DNA of 64,000 bases, from NCBI RefSeq assembly GCF_000801105.2, contig NC_079511.1, forward strand, positions 16,019,792 through 16,083,791, read 5' to 3'. Shown piece after piece: positions 47,506 to 58,489 of the stretch. Within the stretch, counting starts at the first letter, position 1. Each line of letters begins with the position of its first letter. The position numbers and the translations under genes were made by a program. The DNA comes from Raphanus sativus (taxonomy: Eukaryota; Streptophyta; Magnoliopsida; Brassicales; Brassicaceae). The notes beneath the pieces are model-generated. The model worked only from the letters and a program-made list of their open reading frames with translations, was not told the origin of the DNA and did not search any database.

Positions 47506-48105
47506 GGCCCGAAAAAATGGGTTCGTCCCTAACCTTAAACGATCGACGGCAACACAGCAACTCATGAGCTTCTGACTGCAATCTCTGAAACCGTCCGAGT
47601 TATTCATTTAATGAAGCATTTATATATGTATATATAAAAATAAAAAGATGTAGATTTTGGGATCAAAGAGGGTCCATAATGAAGGTATATTATGCCTAAT
47701 GATTATTAAAATAATTGTAGATATATTATAAGATGTCATTCAAGCCTCTCTTTCAAGTATATAAAAATTATGTGTTCGTTTAAAAGTTTATTTGCCAATT
47801 TATTTTTGTACAAATGACATTTGGTGTCTATATTGTTTTATTCTATGAGAAAAAGCATCACTTACATATCATGTATTATCTTTTTTTATATGAATGAATG
47901 CAATTTTTTTTTTTAAGAAAAATGTGAAAGTACATATCATGCATTATCATAAGACATCCAAAGACACCTATAAGTATAATTCTAACCACAATAAATAATT
48001 GGTTATACTTTCTAATAACTATTTTGTTCAAGAAAATAACAATATTATGAAAAATACGATTATGACCATTGTTAAAAATTGATTATATATTATATATATA
48101 TATAT
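47506..48105. other. AT-rich stretch after the copia remnant
   Basis: Bases 47510-47620 may be decayed copia RNase H sequence (a HELLTAISETVRVIHLMKHL-like stretch). The remainder is AT-rich, ending in a TA-repeat at about 48084-48105. No gene seen. Confidence 0.4.
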
Positions 48106-48550
48106 GGGAATTTTCAAAAACACCAGTTCGAAGGTACCATTATTCATTTTTACCACCAGTAAAGACACATTTTCAAAAATACTTTATTTATTAAAAGGTT
48201 AAAGACCATTATATCTTTGTTTTTATATGCTTTTCAAAATTCTAACCCCAAACTCTAAATCCTAAGCCCCTAATTCTAAACCCTAAATTCTAAATCTTCA
48301 ACTATAAACCCTAAACCCTAAACTCTATACCCTAAATTCAATACAATAAACCCTAAACCCTAAAACCTCAACTATAAAACCTAAATCCTCAACTCTAAAC
48401 CCTAAACTATATACCCTCAACCCTAAAACATCAAATCTAAACCCTAAATCCTAAACCTTCAAATATAAACCCTTCATTAAAAATGGTGGTAAAATTGGTT
48501 AGTGTAAACATGAAAAGTGGTACTATGAAAATAGTATTTTTGGCAATTTC

Positions 48551-48552
<2 letters not shown>
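48106..48552. mobile_element. MITE with telomere-like interior, inserted in a TA repeat
   Basis: The ends are inverted: GGGAATTTTCAAAAACACC on the left and GGGAAATTGCCAAAAATAC inward from the right, with matching subterminal GGTACCATTATTCATTTTTACC / AGTACCACTTTTCATGTTTA blocks. Size is 447 bp. The flanks are (TA)n on both sides, so the target duplication cannot be measured. End sequence and size suggest a Mutator-type MITE. The interior (48240-48475) is made of CCCTAAA-like units. Confidence 0.7.
48240..48475 (+). repeat. Degenerate CCCTAAA telomere-like repeat
   Basis: Many units of AAACCCTAAAC, AACTCTAAACC and AATCCTAAACC occur in tandem, related to the plant telomere unit CCCTAAA but irregular. 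They lie wholly inside a MITE, so they came with the element rather than from a chromosome end. Confidence 0.8.

Positions 48553-48608
<56 letters not shown>
48553..48608. repeat. TA microsatellite
   Basis: A run of TA dinucleotides flanks the MITE on the right and continues the TA run on its left, showing the MITE inserted within the microsatellite. Confidence 0.9.
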
Positions 48609-48611
<3 letters not shown>

Positions 48612-49379
48612 TGGAAAATATAGATGATACAAATAAATCAAAATAAATGTAGGACATGTTGAAGAAAAAAACTTCAAAAATAAATGTTCTAGGACCCTTA
48701 AAATTATGAAATTATTGGTTCTAAAGATAAGTAAAATTTAACAATTTTATTATAAAATAAATAACTTCAAACTAAAAAATAAATAAAAATTATATTACCA
48801 TTAAAATGAAAACAGAATAAAACTTCAAATAAATAATCTTATTAATCGTAAGGAAAATTAAGTTAATTGTAATGAGAATGAAACTGACTAAAGAATAACA
48901 ATCAATAAAATAATGATTCATACTAATATAGAACAAAAAAAATAAAATAAAAAAAATTAAACAAAAATAGAAAATATCTACTCTAGCTATTTAAGTTATT
49001 TTCAAATTATCATCTCACCGTAGGGTGGATCGGTTCTAGTTTCATTATAAACAGTTGTTTTAGGTGTTGTGATATTTTCCGTAAAACACGCCAATTTAAA
49101 AAAAAAACATGAAGAGACCATTTTAATAGATTGTCTCAAGTGTTGCTTATGCCCCCAAAAAGGTTTCGCACGTCGTGCTAACAAAAAATCTGGAGGCACT
49201 TCGCACATCATGCTAACAAAAATCTGGAGGGATGCCTCACTCGTACTATGTAATTTAGTCAACCACACCTACTTCAGCTCTCAGTATTGAAACATGTTAT
49301 ATAAAAAAGATCACATATCAATAATGTTTCATAAAATAGATAACTAATTTTTCAAAACTAAAAACAAAATGTATGTTCT
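48609..49379. other. AT-rich region, small direct repeat, no gene
   Basis: The only structure is a duplicated block of about 33 bp at 49167-49230 (TCGCACGTCGTGCTAAC and TCGCACATCATGCTAAC, each followed by AAAAATCTGGAGG). Frames open here on both strands show no domain pattern. Confidence 0.5.
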
Positions 49380-49396
49380 AAACACTTAACTACGTC

Positions 49397-49721
49397 GTGG
49401 AAGCACCGTGGCCTAGTGGTCAAGGTTTAAAGGCTTCTACACCCAGGTCTGGGGTTCGAATTCCAGGCGACGCAATTTCTACACCAGGAGGTCTGGGTTT
49501 CAATTCCCGGAGAAGGAGAATTATGCAGAATATTGAAGACAAGTCTTACAGGGGATCTTCAGCATGGCGCAAAGAATACCATCAGGAATGGATCTCATAG
49601 AACGGCTTAGGGTGATGCAGTCAGACATGAATTTTCATAAAGCAGGTAGAATGGTCAGCTGTAATATCATCTATGTAATGTTTCTCATAGTTTCTAATAG
49701 CATAATATACCCGACAAAAAA
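49397..49721 (+). mobile_element. tRNA-derived SINE with 17-bp target duplication
   Basis: Perfect direct repeats AAACACTTAACTACGTC flank it (49380-49396 and 49722-49738). The 5' part has an RNA polymerase III A box (TGGCCTAGTGG, about 49410-49420) and B box (GGTTCGAATTCC, about 49453-49464). The 3' end is an A-rich tail. Size is 325 bp. A second B-box-like string (GGTTTCAATTCCCGG) at about 49495 may be a partial duplication of the head. The perfect duplication implies fairly recent insertion by LINE machinery. Confidence 0.9.
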
Positions 49722-49735
49722 AAACACTTAACTAC

Positions 49736-49738
<3 letters not shown>

Positions 49739-49782
<44 letters not shown>
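49739..49782. repeat. TA microsatellite
   Basis: A run of TA dinucleotides directly follows the right SINE duplication; it may also form the 5' end of the candidate Helitron. Confidence 0.85.
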
Positions 49783-49783
<1 letters not shown>

Positions 49784-50511
49784 GTCTCTCTATTTCTAGG
49801 CTTTCCATGTCATCGCCACGTCATAAAGTCGAAGGCTCATGTCCCGACATGTGTTCTTTTGTTCAAACAAATATGGTCTTTTGTTTTCTAAAATGGACTC
49901 CAACTATACTTTCTCTTTATGATATTGAGCTTCAATTTTGCATATGTACTATATAGAAATCTTATTGAACGAAATCTACCAAATTCTAGGCCCATCACGC
50001 CTTAAGTTTCTTCCTGGTTTTTTAAATTTCTAGGGTTCATCGGCGCATCCTAGATTACTACCATCAACCAACAATGGCGATTATGAGCTCTCACTCTCTA
50101 TTCTTCACGTCATGGATCAAATTAATAGACCCCCATAAACTGAACTTAAATCTTCATCACCACTACACCCTCGATCTTCCATTAAATGGTTATTATTCTT
50201 CATCCAGTCAGTGATCCTCACCTATAAAAGGTATGGATTTATCATTTTAAATGATTATTTTTTTTTAAAATGATTAATATTCTTCATCCAGTCAGTGATT
50301 CTCACCTATAAAAAGGTATGAATTTATCCTTTTATCCAGAAAAAGGTATGTATCATCTTCCTATTATTCAGAATTTTTTTATTTTCAGTATAATGCCTGC
50401 CTCAACTATCTTACTCTCCGATTTGAAGGCTCGACGGCATTCTTCCATGGTAGTGGTGTGGTTTTGAGACTCTGGAAAGCAAGGGAAGCTATCACTCAGA
50501 TAGGTTGGGGG

Positions 50512-50718
50512 CAGAGCCCGTCCTAGGAAATATTGGGCTAGAAGCAAATATAAAAAAATATGTCCGATGTAACTCGAACCCACAACCTAGAACTCTAACA
50601 GTACTAAACCAAATCACTATGATACAAAGAACTTTCTGTACTAATGTGGCCGTTTAAAGTCATAATATTTACGGCCGGAAGAAAAAGCTTCATCCGCTTC
50701 CCTCCAAAGCCGGCTCTG
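50512..50718. mobile_element. hAT MITE, 207 bp, perfect 8-bp duplication
   Basis: GTTGGGGG flanks both sides (50504-50511 and 50719-50726). The ends are CAGAGCCCGTCCTAGG and, inward from the right, CAGAGCCGGCTTTGG, typical hAT termini. It splits a coding-like stretch (...ACTCAGATAG then GGTGGTTTCTTAGCTC). Confidence 0.85.
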
Positions 50719-50943
50719 GTTGGGGGTGGTTTCTTAGCTCAAGACTTGGACGATATAACTCCAAAAGACCTCAGTTTCAATTCTGTCTCGGATAAGACCC
50801 GTCTGAAAGCTTACTTGCGGATAAAATCAATTAATCAATACACATGAAACTAAACAATACCTAATAAACAATGCTTTTACCTTTCTTTTCAAATGAAAAT
50901 GACACATAATCCAAATTATCCGCGCAGCACGGACCGATCCTAG

Positions 50944-52052
50944 TTAAAATAATATTTGGTTGTTATTTTTACTGTATCATTTTCTTTAGTTTAAATTTAT
51001 TTGAAGAATTATATAACGTTGTGATTAGTATCTATATATATAAGTAATAGTTGGTTTTGTTTGTTTTAGTGATCATTATTATTAAATAAATTTCGTGGTA
51101 ATAGAGTAATTTTTTGAAAAATTTAGTGTATTTTAGAAACAAAAAAAACTCTCAAAATAATAGAAAAAATCGTAAGTAAATCTTTAATATAAAAAATTAT
51201 TCAAATAAACAATAACAATTTTTCTTAAATATGACCTCTAATTAATATTTTTATATTTTATAGGAATAACAGAAAAATCATAACCAGACCTTGGGAATTA
51301 TGAAGTTAGAAATATATATATATATGAGTCTTTAACGTAGGCATTGGAAATATGGGGTTTAATTAATATTATTCTTTGATCAACGCGTCCACGTGGATGT
51401 ATTTTTTTAAAATATATTTCTTTCTATTTTTCATGTCAGTATTATATATCATATGTGTGTCATCATATAATTAATCGTATTTTATACATATCATCATATA
51501 AGTAATCATATAGTTAATAGTATTTTATACGTACCATCATATAAACAATCACATATATTATATTTTTAAAACTTAATGTGAAATATAAAAACCATAATTT
51601 AAGTTAGTGTTTGAAATTGAACTTTGTATTTTATTTTTCTTATATATATTAAAATATTTTTTTATAATGGTTACTGAAAAATATTTTAATAAAAATCAAT
51701 TTTTGAATAGATGTATATTTTTAAATCAATTTTTCATATAAATCAATTTTAACTTATTATTTTAATCTAAAATATGATATAAAATTTAAAAAAAAATTTA
51801 TGATTATTTTAGATAAAATATTCTTTTACGTAATTAGATTGAGCTATTTTCTTATATTTTTAAGCTGGTCCAGATAGATAATATTCATAATTTAATGGAT
51901 TTCTAATTTTTCTTAATATAAACCTATTACCCTTTTTAATTAATATACTGCTATTTATATTTTCAAACAATATTATTTTTTCTAATATTTTGTGATTCTC
52001 TGTAGACATTTAATGCAGAAAAAACATCTAAAGGTACTCACTTTGTCATATA
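50944..52052. other. Very AT-rich region without gene
   Basis: A run of AT-rich DNA with short TA repeats (51313-51325). It may contain decayed transposon ends. I found no frame with a recognisable pattern on either strand. Confidence 0.5.
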
Positions 52053-52236
52053 CAGTGAAACCTCTATAAGTTAATATTGTTGGGACTACACCAAAACAAT
52101 AATATTTTATTAATTTATAGAGATTATTAATTTATCGAGATATTAATTGAACCAAAAACTCAATTTGAAATTATGAAATTATATTAATTTATAGAGATAT
52201 TAATTTATAGATTATTAATTTAAAGAGGTTATACCG
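52053..52236. mobile_element. hAT-like MITE remnant
   Basis: The left end CAGTGAAACCTCTATAAGTT and the right end read inward (CGGTATAACCTCTTTAAATT) form an inverted pair. The interior repeats TTAATTTATAGAGATATTAA. This matches a common Brassicaceae MITE type by end sequence. No clear duplication is seen. It interrupts the eIF2-beta fragment. Confidence 0.6.
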
Positions 52237-52239
52237 TAT

Positions 52240-53275
52240 GTAATCCAATATATCACTTTCCTCCCAGGAATAATGTTGCTCCCTCTGCAACTTCCTAGTC
52301 ATTAGCAGGCTCTGCAATGTATTTTCTGTAAGCTACAAACATAGAAAACATTTTTTCCACTAAAAACAATTAAAAATAAGCAAAGAAAATAATATAAAAA
52401 ATACAATCCAAATCTTCTGCATCATCTAGACTTTCTTCATTCATGAGCTTGAAATTTCAACCTAGCTATCAAAACAAAAACAGTATGAGACACAGAGTCA
52501 TGAAGACACCAGTAACTTAAAAAATGGAAAAAAAAGAAGACACCAGTAACTTTTTTTTTGTCAACGAAAGACACCAGTAAACTTAAAAGACAAAAATCGT
52601 CCAAAACACTCACATGCTTCTTCTTCTTTTTCTTCAGTCCAGCAAATGAACTCTTGCTATCTGCCGGGAAAATAAATCAGACACAAAGTAACGTGCATTC
52701 CATTAAAGAGAAACTCAAAAAAAGTTTCACAGCATATAGACTCAGATCAACATACCAGGCAATGAATCAGATTTTCCCACTTGTGACTCCGTTGAGTCCT
52801 CGATAGAATGCGGAGTGACGACTTTCTTCTTTTTCTTTGGATCAAAGGGTACGAGCTAAGGATAACTAAACAGTTTTAAACCACACAATAAGACTAATCA
52901 AACAAAAAAAGTCTTAACTTGAGCCTTATTGAAATCTCTAATACTCCTTCTGTTTCAAAATACTCGAAGTTTTAGGATTATGCATAATTATTAAGATATT
53001 TGTTTTTTATATAAAAATATTATTAAAATATAAATTAAAAATTATTCAACCAATCACAAAACATATTATTTTATATTGGTTAGAAGGTTTTTTATAAAGT
53101 TAAAAAGTACATTGATATATGAAAACATCAACTATTTTGAAACATCAAAAACTCTCTAAAATATCGTCTGCATAAAAACAGAGAGAGCATAAAAAAGGAT
53201 CGCTTATAAACCAAAAAAAACTCAACTTACCTTTTACTCGTCCTTCACCTCCTTCATCTCATTATCATCAGGCAT
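52240..53275 (-). pseudogene. Truncated eIF2-beta-like gene (N-terminal exons)
   Basis: On the minus strand, ATG at 53275 opens MPDDNEMKEVKDE, then an in-frame TAA precedes a GTAAGT donor. The next exon (about 52850-52755) reads PFDPKKKKKVVTPHS...ESQVGKSDSLP. Another (about 52665-52613) reads SKSSFAGLKKKKKHV, then ESLDDAEDL (about 52425), and the last (about 52300-52240) reads REQHYSWEESDILDY, like the RYPWEGSDRDY segment of translation initiation factor 2 beta. Lys-block motifs in this order are characteristic of the eIF2-beta N-terminus. The eIF5-like fold and zinc finger are missing; a MITE abuts the break. It is a nonfunctional gene copy. Confidence 0.7.
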
Positions 53276-53999
53276 GATTACTATTGAAAAAGATAATAAA
53301 CACGCTAGAACCAAAAGACTACACCAGCGATAACAGAATTAATAACGTAAAAGTGACTGCATTGATATCCCCAAAAATAAGGGTTGTGCACAATAGTGAT
53401 ATTCGCTAAGCAAAGTATAACAGAGCTAATATTCCATTATCTAAGAGATGAGATAACAAATTTCAGTCCCCAAAAACAATCAATACAAATGATTATACCC
53501 TAATAAATCTAGGTTAAGTTTTGACAATAGATTTATCAATATTTTCAATCATTTACTACGTCTGAGAAAAGAAAATGAATTCGAAAAGGAATCAATGAAA
53601 ACTCACCAACAATTTGAACGTAAAGAGATTTGATGCCAAAAGTGATGCATATTTGTATAACTAATAAGAAGTGATCACGTTGATTTTTGAAGTTTAAATT
53701 TACCTCTTTTAGTTGTAAATAATTTCAAAAAGTATAGATATCTCAACTGGTTCAAATTGAAGGATGATATTTAAATTAAATATAATGTTTTAAACTTTTT
53801 GGACTCGACTAAACCTAAACGGGTTTAAACTTAAAAAATTTAAAATCCAAATAGGTTAAACCCAGATGTCCAAACTTTTTTGAATTTATATAACTAAACC
53901 CAATCCCATTAATTTATAAGGCTATGTGAGTTTAAGTTGCAGATTATTCGGTCTTCATTGACATGTCTACTGCTGATGAGTGGCTTTTAGTCACTCTTA
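53276..53999. other. AT-rich spacer, one half of a tandem duplication
   Basis: No gene seen. The right end (53961-53999) carries CATGTCTACTGCTGATGAG and following bases, which recur at 54924-54962 on the other side of the Harbinger-like element, so a tandem repeat of about 40 bp existed before insertion. Confidence 0.5.
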
Positions 54000-54918
54000 G
54001 GCCTTGATTGGTAGAGCATTAGCATTAGCATTATGCATTACATTATTCAATCAACATTTGTTACAAAAGCATTTAGAAAAGCATTTACTAAATGCTAATG
54101 CTCTCCAAATGCTCTCTAGCAAATGCTTTCATATGAAACTTTTGGAAGAGCATTTGCATTTACAATTTATATATTTATGAAATAAATATAATTAGTTCAT
54201 TTATTTGATTTAATAATATTATAAAATAAATTTTATATCCAGAAAATGAAGTTTCATTTCTAAAATAAATTTACAATATAAATATTTTTTTTTTAAAAAA
54301 TAGTATTTCACATCTAAAATATAATATAATTATATAAATTATATTATATTTTAAATGCGAAATATACTTTTTTAAATAGATATTTTAATTGTAAATTTTA
54401 TTTTCTTAAACAAAATTTTCGATATAAACATAATTTTTGAAATTAGTAAATAAAATAAATTAATTATGTCTATTTTATATATTAATATATCCAAAAATAA
54501 ATTTATATTTTATTTATTTTATTTAATAATATTCATAATTATTTTATAACCAAAAATAAATTTATATTTTTTAAAAAATTACATTTATTTTTAAAATAAT
54601 AATATTTCACATTTAAAATTAAATTAAATTTATGTTATTAATTAAGATTCATTATTTTTAATAACAAATATTATATATATATATATATTATAATTAAATA
54701 AATAAAAAAAAATATATATATATATTATAATTTAATATATATTATTTTAAAATAAATATATTATATACTAACTTTTATAAAAAAATTTAAAATTGTATAC
54801 TAATACTGCTTTACCAATCATCTTATTAAAAGTTTTAATGAGAGCATACAGCTTCTGCAGCATACTGCTTCTACAGTATACTGCTACTGCTTCTTCATCT
54901 GCTGTACCAATCGAGACC
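54000..54918. mobile_element. PIF/Harbinger-like element, 919 bp
   Basis: TTA flanks both ends (53997-53999 and 54919-54921), the 3-bp duplication typical of this superfamily. Terminal repeats are GGCCTTGATTGGTAGAGC and, inward from the right, GGTCTCGATTGGTACAGC. Subterminal repeats of GCATTAG/AAATGCT (left) and TACTGCTTC (right) are present. The interior is AT-rich with no transposase. An equally short hAT reading is possible, but an 8-bp duplication is not seen. Confidence 0.65.
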
Positions 54919-54921
54919 TTA

Positions 54922-55719
54922 GTCATGTCTACTGCTGATGAGTGGCTTTTAGTCACTCTTAGTCACTGCGTCGTTAACTTTCTTCCGGTAAATTATTCTG
55001 GGCAAACCATTTATCATTTGGTTCGGTTTGGGTCACAATTTATTTATTGGTTTATAACATAAAGATAACTAAAACAAAATAGGTTGTTGAGCTGTTATTT
55101 AAAACAGAAACCAAATCCGTAAGCTTTTGATTTGTGTCGCCAACTCTTGTACATTATCATTGAAAAGAAGAAGAAAAAGCCACAGAGATGATTGGTGTGG
55201 TTTCATTCAACATCTGAGCTAAAACTTCTGGTTTAATTAAGCCGAGTTGAACTGGACATCTTTGAAAGTTGAAGTTATGTAAATGATCAAATGAAGGTAT
55301 CTTTTATAACGAATACAAACAAATGAATGGTGATGTTAATTCGTTTAGACAAATTTAGTGTGCAAGAAACAAAGGACCAAAGTTGTTAAAACCAACATGG
55401 GTTATTTAAATAACAAGGAACAATAAAGTTGCAACCACCATGTTGGTTCCTCTTAACACCTGTCTTGTTTTGGATCAATATTACTATTGCCCATCAGATC
55501 TTCTCTTTCAAGCATCATTTTTAAAACCAGAAATTTCCCCATTACGTTTCACATCTTCCAATTATTTATACATTATAATATGAAAATCAATTTGTTAGTA
55601 TATGAATTCACCACCAACTGCTGTTGTATTGGAAGAACAGCAAACTTAGTAGCTTTCATGTCCTCCTCAACTTCCTCAATCATTCACATTCTTTTCTCCT
55701 ACATTATACAATAACTCCT
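54922..55719. other. Upstream region of the methyltransferase gene
   Basis: Intergenic DNA with no second gene recognised. It contains the right half of the 40-bp tandem repeat (54924-54962) and the probable distal promoter of the gene at 55788. Confidence 0.4.
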
Positions 55720-55727
55720 CTATATAT
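55720..55727 (+). promoter_or_regulatory. TATA box of the DUF579 gene
   Basis: CTATATATG lies about 61-68 bases upstream of the ATG at 55788, a usual plant distance that would give a 5' leader of roughly 35 nt. Confidence 0.5.
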
Positions 55728-55787
55728 GTATTATACATTTCTCATTATTTTCAGAACCCTTCATTGTTGCATTTATTCATCGAGAAA

Positions 55788-56747
55788 ATGAGGACCAAAT
55801 CCCAATCTTCTGTTAATCTGAAGGTCATATTCACATGTTGCTCAATCTTGATCTTTCTTGTCATCTTCTTTGCAAGATCAAACATCTCTTCTTCAAAGCC
55901 CATCTCCAAAACCAATCTCTCACAAGAGAAAGAAGAGCAAAACCAGGCTACACCAGAAGGATGTCCAACAACACAACAATGCACGAAGATGCCAATTTCT
56001 TTATCCAACGCGTTGGTTCACTACGCCACCAGTACCGTCACTCCACAACAGACATTCGACGAAATCTCTGTCTCAAAGAGAGTCTTGGACAAGAAGTCAC
56101 CATGTAACTTCCTCGTCTTTGGTTTAGGTCACGACAGCCCGATGTGGGCTTCTCTCAACCATGGTGGTCGTACCTGTAAGTGTTCTTTATTCCTCTGTTA
56201 CTTACACAAAACAAAACAGATCTAACGAGATCTCTTGTGTTCAGTGTTTATTGAGGAAGACAAGGCTTGGATTGAGATAGTGACTAAGAAATTCCCAAGC
56301 TTGGAAGCTTACCACGTCGTTTACGACACGAAAGTGAAACATTCAGACAAACTGATGGAGCTAGGAAGATCAGAGGAGTGCAGATCCGTGACCGATCCAA
56401 GAAACTCGAAATGTGAACTATCGTTGAAAGATTTCCCGGCCGATTTTTACGAGACGAAATGGGATCTGATCATGGTGGATGCTCCGACTGGTTACCACGA
56501 GGAAGCTCCGGGGAGGATGAGTGCTATTTACACGGCGGGGCTTTTGGCTCGTAACCGCGAAGACGGAGAAACAGACGTTTTTGTTCATGACGTTAACCGT
56601 CCGGTGGAAGATGAGTTCTCGGCGACTTTCTTGTGTAAAGGTTACATGAGGGAGCAAAACGGGAGGCTAAGGCATTTCACCATCCCTAGCCATCGGGCTC
56701 GTGCTGGCAGACCGTTTTGTCCGGTGGATGTTAATAGCCGCCGTTGA
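55788..56747 (+). CDS. Glucuronoxylan 4-O-methyltransferase-like (DUF579)
   Basis: Exon 1 (55788-56175) and exon 2 (56245-56747) splice at ACCT|GTAAGT and TTCAG|TG to give 296 residues, the usual family length. A type II membrane anchor (LKVIFTCCSILIFLVIFFA, residues about 12-30) indicates a Golgi protein. A Ser/Gln/Glu-rich stem follows. The SAM-binding part begins FLVFGLGHDSPMWASLNHGG (about 107-126), then LFIEEDKAWI, and WDLIMVDAPTGY (about 205-216) supplies the acidic catalytic-region motif. GXM enzymes methylate O-4 of glucuronic acid side chains on xylan in secondary walls; the related IRX15 group shares the fold. The full SAM motif favours the GXM group. The reading frame is intact, the only ordinary host gene in the window that is. 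The preferred ATG is in AAAATGAGG context; an ATG 24 bases upstream is in frame but would put charge before the anchor. Confidence 0.9.
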
Positions 56748-57247
56748 TTTTGTGCCGGGAAATATCTCTGCGTTTATGGACCCAGAGTGACTATGCTTAG
56801 CTGGCTTTTTGTTTGTTTGTTTTTGCTTTTATCTTGATGATTACGTTTTTTTATGGATTCAGTGCATTTACTGAAACGCTATAGTAAAATAGTATTCTTC
56901 ATATAATTATTTGAATACAAAATAATGAATTACCAGATATGTTCTTTTTGTCAGATGAGAATATAAATTAAACATAAAAACAAAAAGCAAAAAAACACAC
57001 AATCATAATTCCATCCTAACACAATCATCTCATCTTATACTAGGATGGATTGATCATCAAACAAAACTTACGAAAAAGCTTAACAAAAGGTACGCTGGAT
57101 AGAAACTGGAGCTACAAGGTAGACATACCTTTTTTACAAAAAAAAGGTAGACATACCTGAAACTGAAACATTAAAACAACAAACTAGACCTTAAATTTAA
57201 AAGAAAAACACACTTCGCAAAGTATCACACGTAAACAATATCATCAT
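56748..57247. other. 3' region of the methyltransferase gene
   Basis: 3' untranslated and intergenic DNA. Nothing else coding is visible. Confidence 0.4.
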
Positions 57248-57525
57248 CAGAGCCGTCTAACCGCATGTGAAAGCGGTGCGGCCGAACATGGTCTAAGTTG
57301 AAAAATAAAAGAAAAAATAAAAAAAATTGAAAATAAATATATAAGTTATAATATAATATTTTAAAATTTTAGATATAGTACTAAATTTAAAGCCTATCAT
57401 TTCAAAAAAAAAATGTTAAATACATATAAATAAAAGCTATAAATTTGTAAAACTACTCTATTACATGTTAAATATATTATTAAATATTTTTGAATAGAAT
57501 CAATAAATAATTCGAAAAGGCTCTG
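57248..57525. mobile_element. Possible hAT MITE
   Basis: CAGAGCCGTCTAACC on the left and CAGAGCCTTTTCG inward from the right form short inverted ends around an AT-rich 278-bp interior. I cannot see a matching 8-bp flank duplication. Confidence 0.4.
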
Positions 57526-57639
57526 TATATATCATTAACGAGTCAATGAAGCAAAGTGTCGTAAAGGCACCATAAAAGCAACCAAAGAAGTCGGAAACTA
57601 GTACTAATACCTATTAAACGATTTCACACGAGGGCCAGC

Positions 57640-57847
57640 CAGTGGCAGAGAGAGAGAAAGAAGAAGGGGGCAGTTGCCCCCTATGAAATATTGAAACTTA
57701 AAAAAAAAAATTGAAACTTTTTGAATTTCCATTGATTGTTTAAAATTTTTATGGTTTTGGTGGTCAAATTTTTTCTCATGTCCCCTATAAATTTAGGTTC
57801 AAATCTTGTATTGCCTCTGGCGAAACCATTTTCTAGCTCCGCCACTG
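57640..57847. mobile_element. hAT MITE, 208 bp
   Basis: The flanks are GGGCCAGC (57632-57639) and GGGCCAAC (57848-57855), 8 bp with one mismatch. The ends are CAGTGGCAGAGAG and, inward from the right, CAGTGGCGGAGC. The interior includes GGGGGCAGTTGCCCCC, a 16-bp palindrome. A related GGGGGCAGCTGACCCC block lies outside it at about 57961. Confidence 0.75.
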
Positions 57848-58489
57848 GGGCCAACCTAACCAAATCGGAACCAAGACTTTTAGTTAGTGGGGGCAGTAGC
57901 CAATTAATCAGCTTTATCTTTTTATTATGGTAAAATATTTAATATTTTAAAATTTTCATTGGGGGCAGCTGACCCCTCCCTGCTTCATGTAGATCCACCC
58001 ATGTCCATAGCAAATAAGACACTACAAGAAAACACGTTTGTTGCAAGAGAAAAATTTCCTCATAAGAAACTGTGAGCCCATTTCGATGAGAAAAAAACCT
58101 CCCAAAACGCTAGCCAAAATTTGCGTCAAAAAGGTTTCCTCACAAAATTGCGACCAACTTGCGAGACACCGTCTCAAATGCATGCAAAACCATCACAAAT
58201 TTATGATAGAATAAGCGGTCGCAAATCCGTTACAATTTTGCGACAGATTTGTGTGTGAATTGTGATTCAATGTTCCTTCGTTGCAATTCTATCGTAGAAA
58301 ACAGATAGGTTGGTGATACACATTTTTTAGTGTAACTAATTTATAACAGGGATCAAGTCTTCCAAATTCCGTCGCAAAAAAAAACAGATAGGCTGGTGAA
58401 ACACGTTTTTTCTATGAGTGCATAAAAAATTAGAGAAGAAAAAAAGAAGAAGAAAAAAAAAAGAAGAAGAAAAAAAGTTGAGAGAAAAA

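Larger units (their letters stand above)
49737..50943 (+). mobile_element. Probable Helitron with captured gene fragments
   Basis: The 5' end TCTATATATATA... resembles the Helitron at 26986. The 3' end reads CCGCGCAGCACGGACCGATCCTAG followed by host T, the expected CTAG end with a short imperfect stem. Interior stretches such as 50040-50220 (leader-like, with ATGGCGATTATGAGC) and 50370-50850 look like pieces of host genes; one piece is split by a hAT MITE. The 5' border could also be plain TA repeat, and no empty site is available. Confidence 0.45.

Noticed and set aside
48240..48475. Interstitial telomere or chromosome fusion site
   Set aside because: The units are irregular and enclosed by MITE ends.
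48477..48677. Minus-strand frame rich in Tyr/Ile
   Set aside because: It is the translation of a TA microsatellite.
49400..49470. A functional tRNA gene
   Set aside because: The A and B boxes fit, but no full cloverleaf or anticodon arm is seen and the 325-bp unit has SINE ends with target duplications.
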